Position numbers and translations under genes: made by a program | Assembly: GCA_035772785.1 (NCBI GenBank) | Contig: JAOCPU010000017.1 | Location: 434,001 to 498,000, forward strand | Length of the DNA: 64,000 nt | DNA from: Phlebiopsis flavidoalba | Lineage: Eukaryota > Basidiomycota > Agaricomycetes > Polyporales > Phanerochaetaceae | Direction: 5' to 3' | Notes under the pieces: model-generated | Seen by the model: only the letters and a program-made list of their open reading frames with translations | Database searches by the model: none | Told to the model about the DNA's origin: nothing | Part shown: positions 33,929 through 46,099 of the stretch, in pieces | Numbering within the stretch: position 1 is the stretch's first letter | Layout: each line of letters opens with the position of its first letter

Positions 33929-34851
33929 GCCGGTGACCTTTACGACTCCAAGTGGTGAACCGAAGGCTATATTGGCCCTTAAGCAATACGGAGGCGGGAT
34001 AGTAGCGGAAATGGAGAAGAGGAATGTGGGAGGACGTGAGCAGCATCTCCTAAAGCGCCCGGATAGCAGACCTCCTGGTTGGCAGTAGAGTAAGGCATGC
34101 TACTTACCATACGGTAGGCACCTCGCAAGTGTACGGGAACGTTGCGCCGAATCGCCTCTTCGATTGCCGTTCAGGACGGGATACAATGCTCGCAGCTTCT
34201 GCAGTAGTAAGTAATGGATATTTCGCGGGGGTCCGCGGCCTCTGTGGTGTCTGCGGTTGGGGCATATGCTTTGTGAGCGATGGAATTTTTGCAGGAGGGC
34301 AAATAACTCACAGAATTAGATTATCTCGTCTGGTCTCGACAACACCACTCTGCCTCTCACTGACAATAATAAACAACGGCGGCAGTCACTCATGTAAGAC
34401 AACGATCGGACGACAAGCGGGACTGCAAGGACGCATAATTCGGTGCGTACAAATGAATTAGTTCAGTGATCCGCAAACCGTCTCCCCAGAGCTGCGATAC
34501 AAGCACATCCGTCTGATCCCTGTCGCCAGATCGGTATGTGAGGAATAGACCGCCAGTGGATCGTAGGTGACACAAACGTTGTACAAGTCTGAGGCAGACG
34601 GAGGTCGTGTCCGCCGTCGATAGGGATAGTGACGGGCGGACTTCGGAGCGGACTGGTACTGGACTTCGCCGTCCTGGATGATAATTTGATGCTGCCTGGC
34701 GATACGAGTGCGCAGGCTCCTCCGCTACTATCGGTATGAGTGTCGCGGGAGGTGGGTGGCAGAGTTTACTTGGTTTGTAAAACGAAAGGAAATATCGGAG
34801 GATAAGGACCGTCCTAGGAAAATGTCAAGTGACACGATGTGCTTAAAAATA

Positions 34852-34866
34852 CCCCCCCCCCCCCCC
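34852..34866 (+). repeat. Poly-C homopolymer (15 C)
   Basis: An uninterrupted run of 15 C residues in an intergenic stretch. Confidence 0.95.
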
Positions 34867-35738
34867 TAGAGCGGTGTTTGTATGTATGCTCGGAAAACGA
34901 GTGGGTTATAATCGCACCGAGGCGAGATCAAAGCTGCGCCCCGCTCGGAAGAAGGTAGAGTTACAGTGCACGTAGGACCTGCAGACAGTCGCTATCCCGT
35001 CAGCACCCTCCTCCTGCAGAATCGCCCGCCAAATACAATTGTGCGCAGGGCTTCACTGGAATGTGTGTAGGCACCATATGCGTACGTACGGAATTAAGTA
35101 AAAGTCTGGATGTTTGTGTGAGTAGTATGCGCTGTTTGAAACATGAATACGGCCCATGGGCAGTACAAGCTGCCAATTATATCGTGCAGAGCGCAAGGAA
35201 AGGAGTATTGGGGAGCAAGCCTATAATTTTATAGCTGAAGAGAAGTCTGCTGAATCCTATGGTATATACGAAGGACGAAGGTTTGTGTTTTACGTTACCA
35301 AATACAACGTACCGTTGATCTCATGGCAAATCTCCTCGTATAAGCGTAACGTTTCTTGTCCTATACTCCACTGAAAACACCCATAGCACCTTAGAAATAT
35401 TGTAGATTCAAATGCACCTGTCGTGTAGTATCAACACTTCAGACTCCAACATACCTATGGGTGTATAAGCACTCAAAAATCTCATCCTCGTCCAAATATC
35501 CTGGGTGAATAGCTCCCTGCGAGCCGCAGTACAAGGGCGCGCACGCCAATCTCTTTAATGCCGTTGCGCCAGCTCGGTCTCACCGACCCCCGGTTCCTCA
35601 TCCACCTGCGCCACAGAAATTCACCACCCACGCGCCCCGGCACCCCTGGCCCTCGCGCGTCCTCTGTTGCCTCCCTCCTGCTTACCGGCCTCTCCGCGAC
35701 ATTTCGAAATCAGAATGTTAGTTTAAGCATGCCTCGTA

Positions 35739-35869
35739 TCCTCTCCCTCCCCCACCTCTCCCACCCTCCCCTCCCCCTGCCACGCCTCCCCCCCCCCCCT
35801 CCCATCTCACTCTGCCCCTCCCTCCCCCCCCCCCCCCTGTTTCCCCCCCTTCTCCTTTCCAAGTCCACT
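35739..35869 (+). repeat. C/T-rich polypyrimidine tract
   Basis: About 130 bases almost entirely C and T on the plus strand, with several runs of 7-14 C. The minus strand therefore has closely spaced G runs that could form G-quadruplex or triplex structures. Confidence 0.9.
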
Positions 35870-37230
35870 TCTTACGCTCCGTATGCCGACATATTTCTCC
35901 ACTCTCAACCACTGCACCCCAACGGACGGGAGACGAGAGTTCATCGAAGATCGGGTAGGGTGAAGACCTCGACACACTTTCCAACCACGCTCCGGACTCT
36001 GACCAACACTTTGTGCCATCCGACCTACCCGTTTCGTCACATCTCTTCGCCGCAGAGAGCGTGAATGACTAATCGTGGCACCGCGCTTGGTCACCAAAAT
36101 GACATTGGTACAAAGGTAGCTCGAGACACGGACATGCACACATAGGACGGACGACGGGCGTCCGCGAGTGTGAGAGAACTTCTCGAAGAATCTTCGACCA
36201 CTATGTCTGTGTATACTATCATGAGCGTTAGTATGCCGCCCCCAGTATGAACCGGGAGAAATCTGACTTCGGTGTATGCCTGTCCAAGAAGGTTTAAGGA
36301 AGTTCTTCAACATGGCAATCCATCATGATTGGACAATGAAAGGTACCTTCACCTATAATGAACGCTTCATTCGTAGAGGAGCTCGTCCCTTCGCAAGCGA
36401 GTAATGACTAGCCTCTTGCGTAACTCATTCTCCCATTCACACAAAAACGGTCGAAGTAGTGTCTGTCACAAGCGTTTCGAGGAGGAGCGCGTCCGAGCTC
36501 TCACACTCCCTGCTTGGCGGGTGAGGGAGTTTACCATTGCTTGGAGAAGTTAAGTATGGTTGCGAGTAGACTGCGGCAGAGTCTGTCAACAGATATCAGA
36601 CAGGTGTGGGTTTGTGAATATGTGAGCCTGGCTATGATGCAGTGGAAAATATTATCAGAGCACGACCACGATGATGGCTTGGAAGGGGCAATCCACCCAA
36701 CGCTGTACAGCCGACTGCGTTAAGCTCTCATGCTCAAAGATGCTCTTCGTAAATTCTGGTATTCGGCGACTAGGATGTAACACTCAAGTCTGCGCCGTCG
36801 GACAAGTAGACCGCACCAATAAAAATTGACTATATCAGTTGCATTTAGGCAGGGTTTTTCGGTGTAGGAAAGGAGGTCGTCGGACACGGTAAGTCGAGAA
36901 GGGATCAAGCCAAGACAGCGTCATCGGCGTAGTATATTTGCACGTGGAAGCAGCGCTCTCTGATTGGGTGTCATTCAGCGTACGCGCCGTCCCTTCTTGT
37001 AGTTAGAGTACGCAGCTCCAAGGCAGTAGCCCTTGTGTCGCGTCCGATGCGGATATGCAATCCTAGGAACGAGGCTATGCATGTCTCTGCCGTCAAGAGT
37101 CCAGGGTGTTCATTGATGGCTTCCGTCGAAACACGGCGAAATAGGCAATAACGTAGTTATAAGATCCACGAATAAACAAGGTAACAGTGGTAAAGTCCGA
37201 GAAAGCTTTGGTATTGAGAAGCAACGCAAT

Positions 37231-38282
37231 CTAGTAGCACACTCGCACCGTGGGTGCAGACTCTCCTTCTACCTCTTCAGCCGCAAAAGGACTTCCTTGA
37301 AGCGTGTCAGGTCGGTTGTGCCAGGGCCCCTGCCCGCGCGATGGTCTTGCTCTGTGAGTTCTCCAGCTCGATGAGCGATAGTGCTGTACAGATGGAGACG
37401 CTCCCAGTGTTGTACCACTGGACAGGCCATCGGTCATACTAGCGACAAATTCCTCTCTCGGTGGACTCTCCCTATAACGCCGGTCAGAACTTCGGGCCGG
37501 TAGCAGTCGCGGATATTACACCCACTTGTTTCTCGCGAATATTCCTCTCCTTCTTGGCTGCGTACTCCACTTCGTAGAACTGATCGATGGCGCGCTCAGC
37601 TTTGCCAATCGTCTCTCGTCGTTTTGCCTTGGAGGCTCCCTCATCGCGAGCTTTGATCTCGAGCAGCTTGTTTTTCTCGCCATTGCCTGAGAAGTTTCTT
37701 GAGCCATTGCGAAAGGAACAGTGCATGGGTCTATACATACTTGATGAACTTCGGGCTCTTCCTCCTCAATTTGCTGGTTGAGGATGGGAGTGGACGCGAA
37801 GGCAGAGGGCTGCGGACGCGCGCCGCGAACGGAGGGGTTGCCACCAAAGCTGGGTGCAGCAGGTTGTGAAGTGAAGCTCGGCTGGTCCTGAAATTGACAA
37901 GCAATTCAACTATCATTCCACTCGCGATGATTGTGGAGACTCACTGCGGGCAGCTCAAGCTCGGGGAAACTCGCTCTCAAACTTCTCAATCTCATCGATC
38001 GTCTCCGGTGACCTTGACGTCCGTGACCCGCTCCTGTGGGGGCTCAAAGTCATCAAACGAGAAGCCGCGTGAGGGGCCATTGGGGCAGCGCCGGTTGGTG
38101 AAGTTGCGGCAGGGAGGTCTCCATCTAGCGAAATATCCGGGAAGGCAGACATGGCCTGGTCGAAGTCGATCTCCTCCCCCACCAGTCGCCACGCGGTGGC
38201 GAAGGAGCCGCCAGTGTTGGAGGGGACGGAGGAAACTCGTCTCCGAGAAGCTCGCTCCGCGCGCAAGGAAGTCGTCACTCAT
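37231..38282 (-). CDS. CLC1: Clathrin light chain
   Basis: Regulatory subunit of the clathrin triskelion in endocytosis and trans-Golgi budding. The minus ATG at 38282-38280 gives MSDDFLARGAS. An acidic, disordered N-terminal half follows: EIDFDQAMSAFPDISLDGD, PPQERVTDVKVTGDDEIEKF and ESEFPELELP. The heavy-chain-binding helix reads EEEEPEVIK, then (after an intron containing the 37.7-kb break) EIKARDEGASKAKRRETI, GKAERAIDQFYEVEYAAKKE and RNIREKQ. The C-terminal end has SSGTTWERI, LIELENSQSKTIARAGAG, TTDLTRFKEVLLRLKREGES and a stop at 37231-37233. Order and length (about 230 residues) match fungal light chains. Several one-base shifts, for example inside the E-V-E-Y-A-A-K-K segment, break the frame. 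It is head to head with the LRR gene across about 470 bases. Confidence 0.9.
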
Positions 38283-38753
38283 CGTCGTTGTCAAGTGTAG
38301 GTGAATGTCCGCGCTGTGCTGTCCGTCACGTCGCCGCCGGCGCTAACTGCACGCTGAGCTGCATGAGGCTGCATGGGCGTTTCGCAGGCGCGTCTGTAAC
38401 CGAGAGCCCCCAACACCCTATGAGCGATCAAAAGCCAAATAGCGACAAATCGTTGCCGAGGGGATGGGACGATCTCCCGGCCTTTGTCTATGTGTTTTCT
38501 CTCAGAGCCAGTCTTTAGCCGTCACGCAGGACAATGCCAACCACGTTTATCATGTCGAACCACCACGGTGTCCTTTGAGCCCGCGCACAGCCATTGTTCT
38601 GTTGACGACGTCGCGTTCAGAAGGCTGCGATGGTTTCCCGTGTCCCCCTCCCCCGTACGACCGTTCAAGAAGGCTGCATGTTTTGCCTTTCCCTCATCCC
38701 TCACCACCCTCATAGCCTAGCCTACAAGCTATCTAATTCCTTGTACGACGCTC
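38283..38753. promoter_or_regulatory. Shared upstream region of clathrin light chain and LRR genes
   Basis: The two starts face away from each other across 471 bases, so both promoters must lie here or overlap neighbouring transcripts. The right side (38640-38750) is C/T-rich, like fungal 5' leaders. No TATA box stands out. Confidence 0.4.
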
Positions 38754-40702
38754 ATGTCCTCGTCGTACCTCGATGACATATCCTCTCCACGACACTCTCA
38801 AGAATACCGCTCACGTTTCAAGGAACACCTCTCTATTTTCATCATCCCACCACCGGACCATCACATCCATGGCCTCACGTTTCTCACCGGAGTCACCACC
38901 CCAAATGCCCCTCACGGACTGGTCTCTTCTTGGACGAACGCGAGCACCATACGTTCTGCCAGCCCGATGCGTAAGGACACGAAAGGTGTAGATACGCGCT
39001 CCATGTCAAGCCCCTTCTGTGGCCTCGACACGAAGTCCCGCATAGGCCGGCCCCTCCTCTACGATATCCGAGCTCTTGCACACGACAGGGAGGTGGAACC
39101 TGTACCTGTTCCAGAGCCGTGGGCCCCCTTACACATTGAGAAACGCGCATGCTGTCATGACTGCCCCTGTCACGCTGTACGGAAGAAAGAGAGCAGATGG
39201 AAGCGTTATCAAGAGGAGAGTCCTCATCTACGCCCTCAATCTTGATCATTCTCTATCCTTATTGGGAACGTTATTGCCCCTCAACACGCGGGTGTTCCAA
39301 TCACAAGTCAGCGTGCAGACAGGGTCGAAGAGCACTTCTTCCGCCTCCGGACTTTCCGTGGATGCTGACTGAGCAGTAGGCCTTTCACAATTCACATGAA
39401 CGCTCCCTTCAGACCCTTCAGGCTACCCTTGCTCGACATGTCTCCCTACGCTCCAAGCTGTACCCTCGAACATTGCGAATGGCTCGTCAAATAGCCAGCA
39501 AACATCAACAACGCCATTCAGTTCTGCAGTCTGCGGTCCATTCTTCGAAACAAGTGACAAGCAACGGGCAGTCGGCTCTCAAGAATGGTAACTGGGCACA
39601 GGACACCCAGTTTTGTGCTTGGAGCACGGTAGATCAAATGTGAATGGTCAAGGCAAAGTCGGCGTTACACTGTGTGAGTACACAGCGACCATTTTGTATA
39701 TATGGTCTTTTATCTGATGTCTGCTAGGTCGCTGACATTTCCTGGCGTTCCTTCATTGCTTCCCAATGAACTCGGGGCCTTGAGCGGGCTGCAGAGTCTT
39801 ACCGTGTCATTGGTAACCAAGCCATTCCGGGTAAGTGGCGTTCCTCTTAGACGTTTTCCCCACGCTCATATACGTCCGTTTTCAGCCGGGGCCGCTTCCA
39901 AGTTTCGCTTTCACGATCCTGTGGTGAGCAGCTGAATACCCTTCATCTAGAGCTCGACCGCCATCGCTTTACTTCCCGACAATCTAGTTCACAGTGGCGA
40001 AGTCGCGTCGAAAACTCAACGGTTTGATCCTTGTGAAGAATGGACAGTAATGGGCAAACGGTCTGCCATCCGGAACGGCAAAGCTCATCACTTCAAAACC
40101 TGTAAGTGCTCTAAGCTCTATCTAGCGAGCTCAAGAATAAAACCTGATTTTTTTCGCTAGTGTGTGTCATAAACGGCCAGAATTTAAACAACTTGCTCGC
40201 ACAGCTCTCTCAGTCAAAGTCACTACAGGGTTCTCTGTAAAGCTTCTGTAAGTGGCTTCACGGGTAATGAGCTTTATCTCGCGATCTGACCGTCATCACA
40301 GGGATCTCTCATCCAACTCAATGTCAGGAATCATCCCATCCTCAATATCCTCCTCTATCCTCGCTGGTCGAGCTCCATCTCAACGACAACAACCTCTCCA
40401 CTCCGCTGCCCGACTCGTTCCCGGCATCCTTGCAGGTCTTGACCCTGTCTGATAACTCGGGCCTTACCGGCACTGTCCAAGGCTCGCTCGTCTGCTTCTG
40501 CTCACTAGGAAGCCTCCAGACCTGTGAAGTACAAAGTACGGGTCTGAGCGCTTACCCCTGGAGGATGTGGAGTCTGTCAGTTCTCCTCTTTCCTCCTCGA
40601 CGACGTCGGAGTCTATGTCCCCGGCTTCGGCATCATCACCCGCCACTCCAATCGTTTCATCAACCACAGGCACCCTCGACTACTCCTGCAACCAGTGCAT
40701 GA
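38754..40702 (+). CDS. Single-pass membrane protein with leucine-rich-repeat ectodomain
   Basis: The ATG at 38754 (MSSSYLDDISSPRHSQEYRS) starts a disordered cytosolic region with many Pro, Ser and charged residues (VEPVPVPEPWAPLHIEKRA). A hydrophobic segment near 39215-39290 (LIYALNLDH / SLSLLGTLLPL, frame-broken) looks like a signal anchor. A Ser/Thr-rich stalk (GSKSTSSASGLS) and a Cys-bearing cap (YPCSTCLPTLQAV, then QDTQFCAWSTVDQ) follow. LRRs come next: LPNELGALSGLQSLTV, LNTLHLESTAITALPDNL, LLDLSSNSMSGIIPSSISSL, LVELHLNDNNLSTPLPDSF and LQVLTLSDNSGLTGTV. The C-cap is CSLGSLQTCEVQSTGLS, and a Ser/Thr tail ends PSTTPATSA before TGA (40700-40702). Merging the N-terminal frames with the LRR part into one gene is inference. 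If wrong, the LRR gene starts near 39390 and 38754-39372 is a separate unknown gene. Confidence 0.6.
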
Positions 40703-41528
40703 GCTGGACTCAAGTATGGAAGCTGCCGGTACCGAACTTTTGTCATTGCACAATACAAAACATTCCATTAATCCACACGAACTCGGACTTGTATATTTAC
40801 GATTATTACGACTCTGCAGTCTCTAACTGGACCATTCATTTGACCATCATAGCACACTCACTGTGTAGACTACACCACACCACTCGTTGTACATAGTTTG
40901 TTTCAATATCATTATCACGTTATCACGTATCGTACTGGGAGAGCAAAGTGACGCGATCACACTGAACGATCTCGATATTCGAATTTTTTGGAACTTAGTA
41001 TTGAGCACTCACGTAATGGTGTTTCCACGCCTCTCGCCGAAAATCTGTACAGTCACGAGATGTGACAGAGCGTTCACTCGACCTCGATCCTCAGCTCCTC
41101 ACCGCCAGGTTGCTGCAGCAAACCAAGGCTAATTTAACAAACAACAAGTAAGCGAAATCAGGCTTGCTCAGTCCGCACCACCTCAGGCCTCATGATGCGA
41201 GACAGCACGAGCGGGACCTACACTAGTGACCGCAGAGGGAACGGACTCGGATACAACGCGGCAAATCCCCGACTAAATCACCATCTCTGCCCCGAAGTGC
41301 GAGTCCACGGATTCCGAGCCCTGTCAAAACGTCAACACTGCCCTGCCGCGGCAGCTCGGAGATCCGTATCTTCTCGATCGCAAGCACGCACTGCAAGCGG
41401 GGACACACAAGGTTATACAACGCAGACATATGTGATATTTCCAGGGTATACTTCGGGTATACATGTCTTTCCTACTAGTGTGCAAGATGGTGTGCTGCCG
41501 CACGCTCTTTTAGGAGCGCGGACGGGGT
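40703..41528. other. Convergent spacer between LRR and amylase genes
   Basis: About 825 bases between two gene tails. A plus frame at 41192-41548 (118 codons) overlaps the amylase end and has no motif. Nothing else was recognised. Confidence 0.4.
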
Positions 41529-43860
41529 TTACCGCCAGGAGGTGCTGAGGGTCAGCGTGCCCGACGCGCCGGTCGTGGCCTGGCGGTTAGGGTCGGACTC
41601 CCAGTTGAACTGTACAAGTTTGTCAGCTTGAGTGGGTGGTGATGAGAGAGAGGTACGTACGGAGCCGTCGCTCTCCTTTGCGGACGAACTTGTACTGGAA
41701 CGCGGTGTTGGCAGGGATCGAAACCGAGGCGGTCCAGGTGGGGTATCTCGAGGACGAGAGAGCGACCTGCATCACAGGCCCGTCTCAGCACACAGCGCGG
41801 CTCAAGGGGGTGCGAAGACACTTACAGCGTTAGCGGTGTTCCAGGAGCCGAGACTGGGAGATGCTGCCGACGACGAAGATGTTCTGGAAAAGCTATGAGC
41901 CAGGACGCTCGGGGAGAAAATGTGCGACCGGTACGTACCTCGCCGAAGGAGCGTGGTGGCGTACTCGGAGAAAGCGACGGGTCCACACTGCCGGTCGAGC
42001 CTCCGCCGGATCCTCCACCGGAGCCTCCGCCAGAGCTCGAGCCTGCCCATTGCCCAGTCGCGCCAGTGTGGATAGCAAGAGCGTCGCGGGCCTTGATAGT
42101 CGCGGTGAAGGTGCCGCCAGCACGGTTGTATTCTGGCGCTAATGTCAGCCTCCGCGTTTGCACACAAAAAGGGGGGAAACACGCAAGCGTACCCAAAACA
42201 CCAGTGGCAGGGCTACCGGATACAAGAGACGGTGGCCGAGCTGATGACGACGTCGCAGTACGTGCCAGCGGGGAGCGTAAGGGTGGTGAAGTGATCCGCG
42301 GTCCAAGCCGAGTCACCGTTGTTGATGGCGACGAAGCCGGCGGAGTGCCACGGCCGAACGCGATCTGCGAGCCCGAGGGGGAGACCCAGTTGGTGAGCGC
42401 CGCAGAGGCCGACGTTTGTTGCGGAAGTCCGACCATGCCGGCGACGGCGGTCCAGCGGTGCTTGGCAGCAGCCAGCCGCCCGAGCCGCCGTTTGTGGTGG
42501 CAGGTGCCGGCGCCGCCGTTGGGGGCGCCGTTGTCGTTGTTGTCAAAGCTGTAGCTGGACAGGATGGTGGTGGTGCCGTAGGGGTGGGCGAGGGAGAAGA
42601 TGGTGGCCAGAAGGGTGTAGGTGTTCGAGGAAGCCTTGTAGGTCAGGGCAACGCCGTTCTGAATATACTTATCAGTACTGCCGTTCTCCTCGGGGTAAAA
42701 GAAGGCACGCTTACCCTCTCCGTATCGTGGTTAGTGACGAAGACGTTCGCAGACGAGCCCGGGAACCACAGCCGAGGTTGTCGAAGTTCTGCAGGCTGGA
42801 GATGCTGCCTCCGCTGAACGCGTTCTTCAGGGCTGTGGTGTAGCGGAACTCCTTGGACATCACCTATGCGATACCCGTTAGCGCCGTACTATCAATTGTC
42901 CCACACAAACTTACCAATGTAAGGTGTACTCGTTAGGGGTGATGGCTCGCCGCCGCCGTAGATAACCTCCTGAGTGAGGTAAGGCTTCTTGGTCAAGCGG
43001 GAGACGATGTTGGCAATGTCTTCGCTTGCCATGTCTGTTGTCTTGTCAGTACGACACATAGTCTGTCGAACACCAGACTAGACTTACGCTTCGCAGCATC
43101 AAGACGAAGACCGTCAACACCAAGAGAGAGGAGGTCGTTGGCATACTTGGCCAGACGTCCACGGACGTAGTCGCTGCCGGTTGTTAAGGCTAGAGAAGAG
43201 AGCAGATGACACGGTGGGAATAGCGCAGAAGGACAGAGCGCCCTCACTCAGCAAGGCCAACAAGCTGGCAGGTCTGGACCTCGGCGCGGCTGTTGTAGTT
43301 GACGATCTCGTCGTTGGGCTCGAGACCGCAGTGGTGGAAGTCCTGGTTCTGGTACGTGGCCAGGGTAGTTGTAGTGGGTGTAGGAAGTACCAGCAGTGCC
43401 CGTGCCGCTGCTCATTCCGGACATGTGGTTGAAGATGGTGTCGGCAATGACATTCACACCCGCAGCGTGGCAGGTGGTGACCATGTTCGCGAACTGCTGG
43501 CGGTTGCCGCGCTTGGACGTGAGCGTGTACGAGACGGGCTGGTAGTCCGTCCACCACTGCGAGCCAGCGACGTGCTCCTGGGGCGGGCTCACTATAGCGC
43601 AAACCGTCAGCAATGGTAAAAGGAAAAAAGGGCGTGCAGCGCGTTGCACGAGTGTACCTTGGACGAAGCCGTAGCCGGCGGGGCCGAGGAAGTTCGTGCA
43701 CTCAGACGCGATACTGTCCCATGTCCACTCGAACATCTGCGCGATGACATTCTTCGAGCCACCGGGTCCGCGCGCCTCGAGCGTGACATCGCCAGCAGGG
43801 GCGGCCACGGCCGTGGTGGCGAGCGCAGTGAGCAGCAGCGAGAGGAAAGCGGCTTCCCAT
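41529..43860 (-). CDS. Secreted alpha-amylase, GH13 (subfamily 32-like) with C-terminal CBM20 starch-binding domain
   Basis: Endo-acting enzyme that cuts alpha-1,4 bonds of starch outside the cell. The ATG at 43860-43858 leads a secretion signal ([19 protein letters not shown]). The catalytic barrel begins [38 protein letters not shown] and [13 protein letters not shown]. Conserved regions: I, ADTIFNH (about 43440); [14 protein letters not shown] with the Asp nucleophile (about 43110, split by an intron after AAK); [12 protein letters not shown] with the acid/base Glu (about 42980); [11 protein letters not shown] (about 42730). A Gly/Ser linker ([14 protein letters not shown], about 42020) leads to a CBM20: [48 protein letters not shown] and GTLTLSTSW before TAA (41529-41531). 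The FEW...VSPPQEH style is that of actinobacterial and animal enzymes rather than the Aspergillus TAKA type. Starch and carbon regulation is likely but not shown. Confidence 0.92.
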
Positions 43861-43940
43861 GGCGAAGTGGGGGGAGGGAGAAGGGGCGAGAGCGAGTTGT
43901 GGGCTCGACGCTGGCTTGTCGAGGGGTGTCAGCCGCACCA

Positions 43941-43946
43941 CTTATA
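43941..43946 (-). promoter_or_regulatory. TATA box of the amylase gene
   Basis: The minus strand reads GAGTATAAGTGG, with TATAAG about 81 bases before the amylase ATG. Confidence 0.6.
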
Positions 43947-43971
43947 CTCTCGCCCGCCGCCCAACGCGCCC

Positions 43972-43976
43972 ATTGG
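43972..43976 (-). promoter_or_regulatory. CCAAT box of the amylase gene
   Basis: The minus strand reads GCGCCCAATGGGCG, a CCAAT pentamer inside a short palindrome, 26 bases upstream of the TATA box. Confidence 0.45.
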
Positions 43977-46099
43977 GCGCAAAGACTCGGTCGGCCTGAA
44001 GAGTCCCGAGGCGGGCCATGGCTCTGCGCTACATGTGGTTCGTCCAAGAAATCGGTTGAACATGCCCGCGAGGTCCGGTGGTAGCAGTAGTCGTAAAGGC
44101 GGGTTTGTACCCTGAATGCCACGCCAGGGCAGAGCTCGGCGACCTCGTCATCAGTATAGACAGTGAGAGATCAGACTTTCTGTGGTCGTTGGGGCGAGGA
44201 GAGAAAAAGGCTGTAGTTAGCGTAGGAACAAAATCAAGGATGAGGGGACGTACCTACGTCACGGGTGTAGCGGGCCATGCTGTCCCCGACAGATGTCTCG
44301 CCGGATCCGTTGCGAGGCGGGCAAAATCTTAGTGCGGCGGCCTCGAGAGGGAAATTTGGGCGTCGGGAACAGATTTAAAGAACATCGATGCGGGGGAACA
44401 TGTGAATGCGCCCCTCGGACACAAGCTGATCTTTGGGCGATGACACGAGACAGTAAGAAGCCAGGTGCAGCGGATCAGAGACGTTGCTCACTTGAGTGCA
44501 TTAGCTGAAAGCAACGTTCGAGTTCAGGGTGTGCAGCAACTGCGAACACCATACGCTGCAACCGATCAGGTTTTATTGGACGAATGTGTATTGGGCGGTG
44601 GGCAAGCTCTAGGAGATCAAGTGGGTTGCCACTTCCAAAGCGCAACGCGTGCTAGCAAACCACTCGTGTTGGCGCTCAGGCAGGACCGTCACGGGATATG
44701 TTTCAAAGGCACAAGGCGAGAAGTTGGGCCGCAAGATTTGGTCATGGACATATGGCGTGCGTGGGGCAGAGCCACGGCGACGTTGCTCGAAGTCGGCGTG
44801 GGTCCTGCGAGAGCCAAGACTGCCCGAGAGCCAAGCACGAAGGTCGGCAGCTGACTCGCGATCCTCGGCAGCCTATGGCGGGGTATGGGGAACTTATGCA
44901 TCCGTGCAACCGAGTCCCGACGCCACAATGGTCAAGCCTCAGCCCAGCCGTGGACGTCTCAGATCCCGGCGGCTTGTCACCCCGTGCCGGCGGCCCTGGC
45001 AGAGGCGAACGCGCGAGCCCCCGTACAGAGGCCGGCTCACCCAATCCTGATGCGCCCAGCTTTACTTTCGCTCCAGAATAGGCAGCTCTTGCTGTGGATC
45101 TGTCCAAGATTCCAAGCAGGACGTGACAAGGATTAATCTGCGATTATTCGTTGCGAGTAGCGCGTAGACCGCAGGTAGAACGTTTCGCTCGGGCCGAAAC
45201 TTGCAATGCGTGGTTCACTGGCGACGCGCCTTTCTGTGGGATTGAATGGTGGCGGCGTCGGGGGTGCGAAATATACGGCAAGGCCGCCTTTCGGCACGTC
45301 TGAGTCTGAAAGTGGTACAGCACGTGATGTTTGCCGCCACGGGCGCGCGCGTCCCTGCGCCCTCCAGGCTCCTCGAGTCCGCCCTCTCTGAGTCCTGACG
45401 TCCCTCCTCTCACAATTGGACCTCATGCGCATTTTGGGCATGCTTGGACTATGGCTATTCATTGTCCCATGTTGTTGGCGGGGTGACGCAGACACAGTTG
45501 GGCAGAGCTATTCAATGACGAAATTCAAGGCTTGATCGCATGAATGCGTCGTTCGTTTCGTTCAAACGCAAACATGGCTCTCGCAGCTCGCTAACAAAGA
45601 GACATGTTGTACAGGACCCCCCCGGTAATAACCTGAATATACTATAGTTTTGCTCTAGTAAATCACATACAAGTCCGAGAACACGTAGTGTCCAATACAA
45701 AGATAAAGCAATATCTATTCACTACATCAGTACGCTCTAAATGGGGGGGGGGTTTTGGGGCCGCGCGCCCCGGCCATGTTCAAATCCTCGGTCCTCGCTG
45801 CGAGTGGTGGCAGCATATGCCAGATGGCAAGCGTGGGCCGTGACTAAAGAGGGTAAGGTCCGATAGGAGCGCTGCCATCCCGGAGGAGAATCACTCGACG
45901 CAGGCGGCATCGCGGGGACTTCGGTCGGAGGTTGCGGTCGGGCTGGGCATGCTGAAGGGGACTAGTACGGGGAGTAGCTCGTCAAAAGCTGATATTGCCT
46001 AGCAGGCTTAACGCCTCGTAGTAAACACACTGGGAACGCTTGCTGTCGTTCCCTCGTGCAGCGGTATTTTGGTCGATGTCCAGGGCGGCTCATCCTCGT
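43977..46099. other. Spacer between CSC1 tail and amylase promoter
   Basis: About 2.1 kb. Several GC-rich plus frames (44465-44854, 44649-45050, 44698-45081) overlap in different phases and lack motifs, so none is called. A ten-base poly-G lies at 45743-45752. The part nearest 43977 should contain upstream amylase control sites, but no cluster of CreA-type GC boxes was obvious. Confidence 0.4.

Larger units (their letters stand above)
33929..37230. other. Gene-poor 3.3-kb region
   Basis: No supported gene. Contents are a 15-base poly-C run, a long polypyrimidine tract at 35739-35869 and scattered short frames. A 168-codon plus frame (35558-36064) crosses the polypyrimidine tract; its Pro/Leu-rich product comes from that low-complexity sequence. 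A 168-codon minus frame (35807-36313) overlaps it and shows no motif either. Confidence 0.45.

Noticed and set aside
35558..36064. Proline-rich 168-codon plus frame
   Set aside because: Its composition follows from the C/T-rich tract it crosses; no domain, signal peptide or splice structure.
44465..45107. Cluster of GC-rich frames on both strands
   Set aside because: All overlap in different phases and contain no recognisable blocks; probably spacer between the CSC1 tail and amylase promoter.
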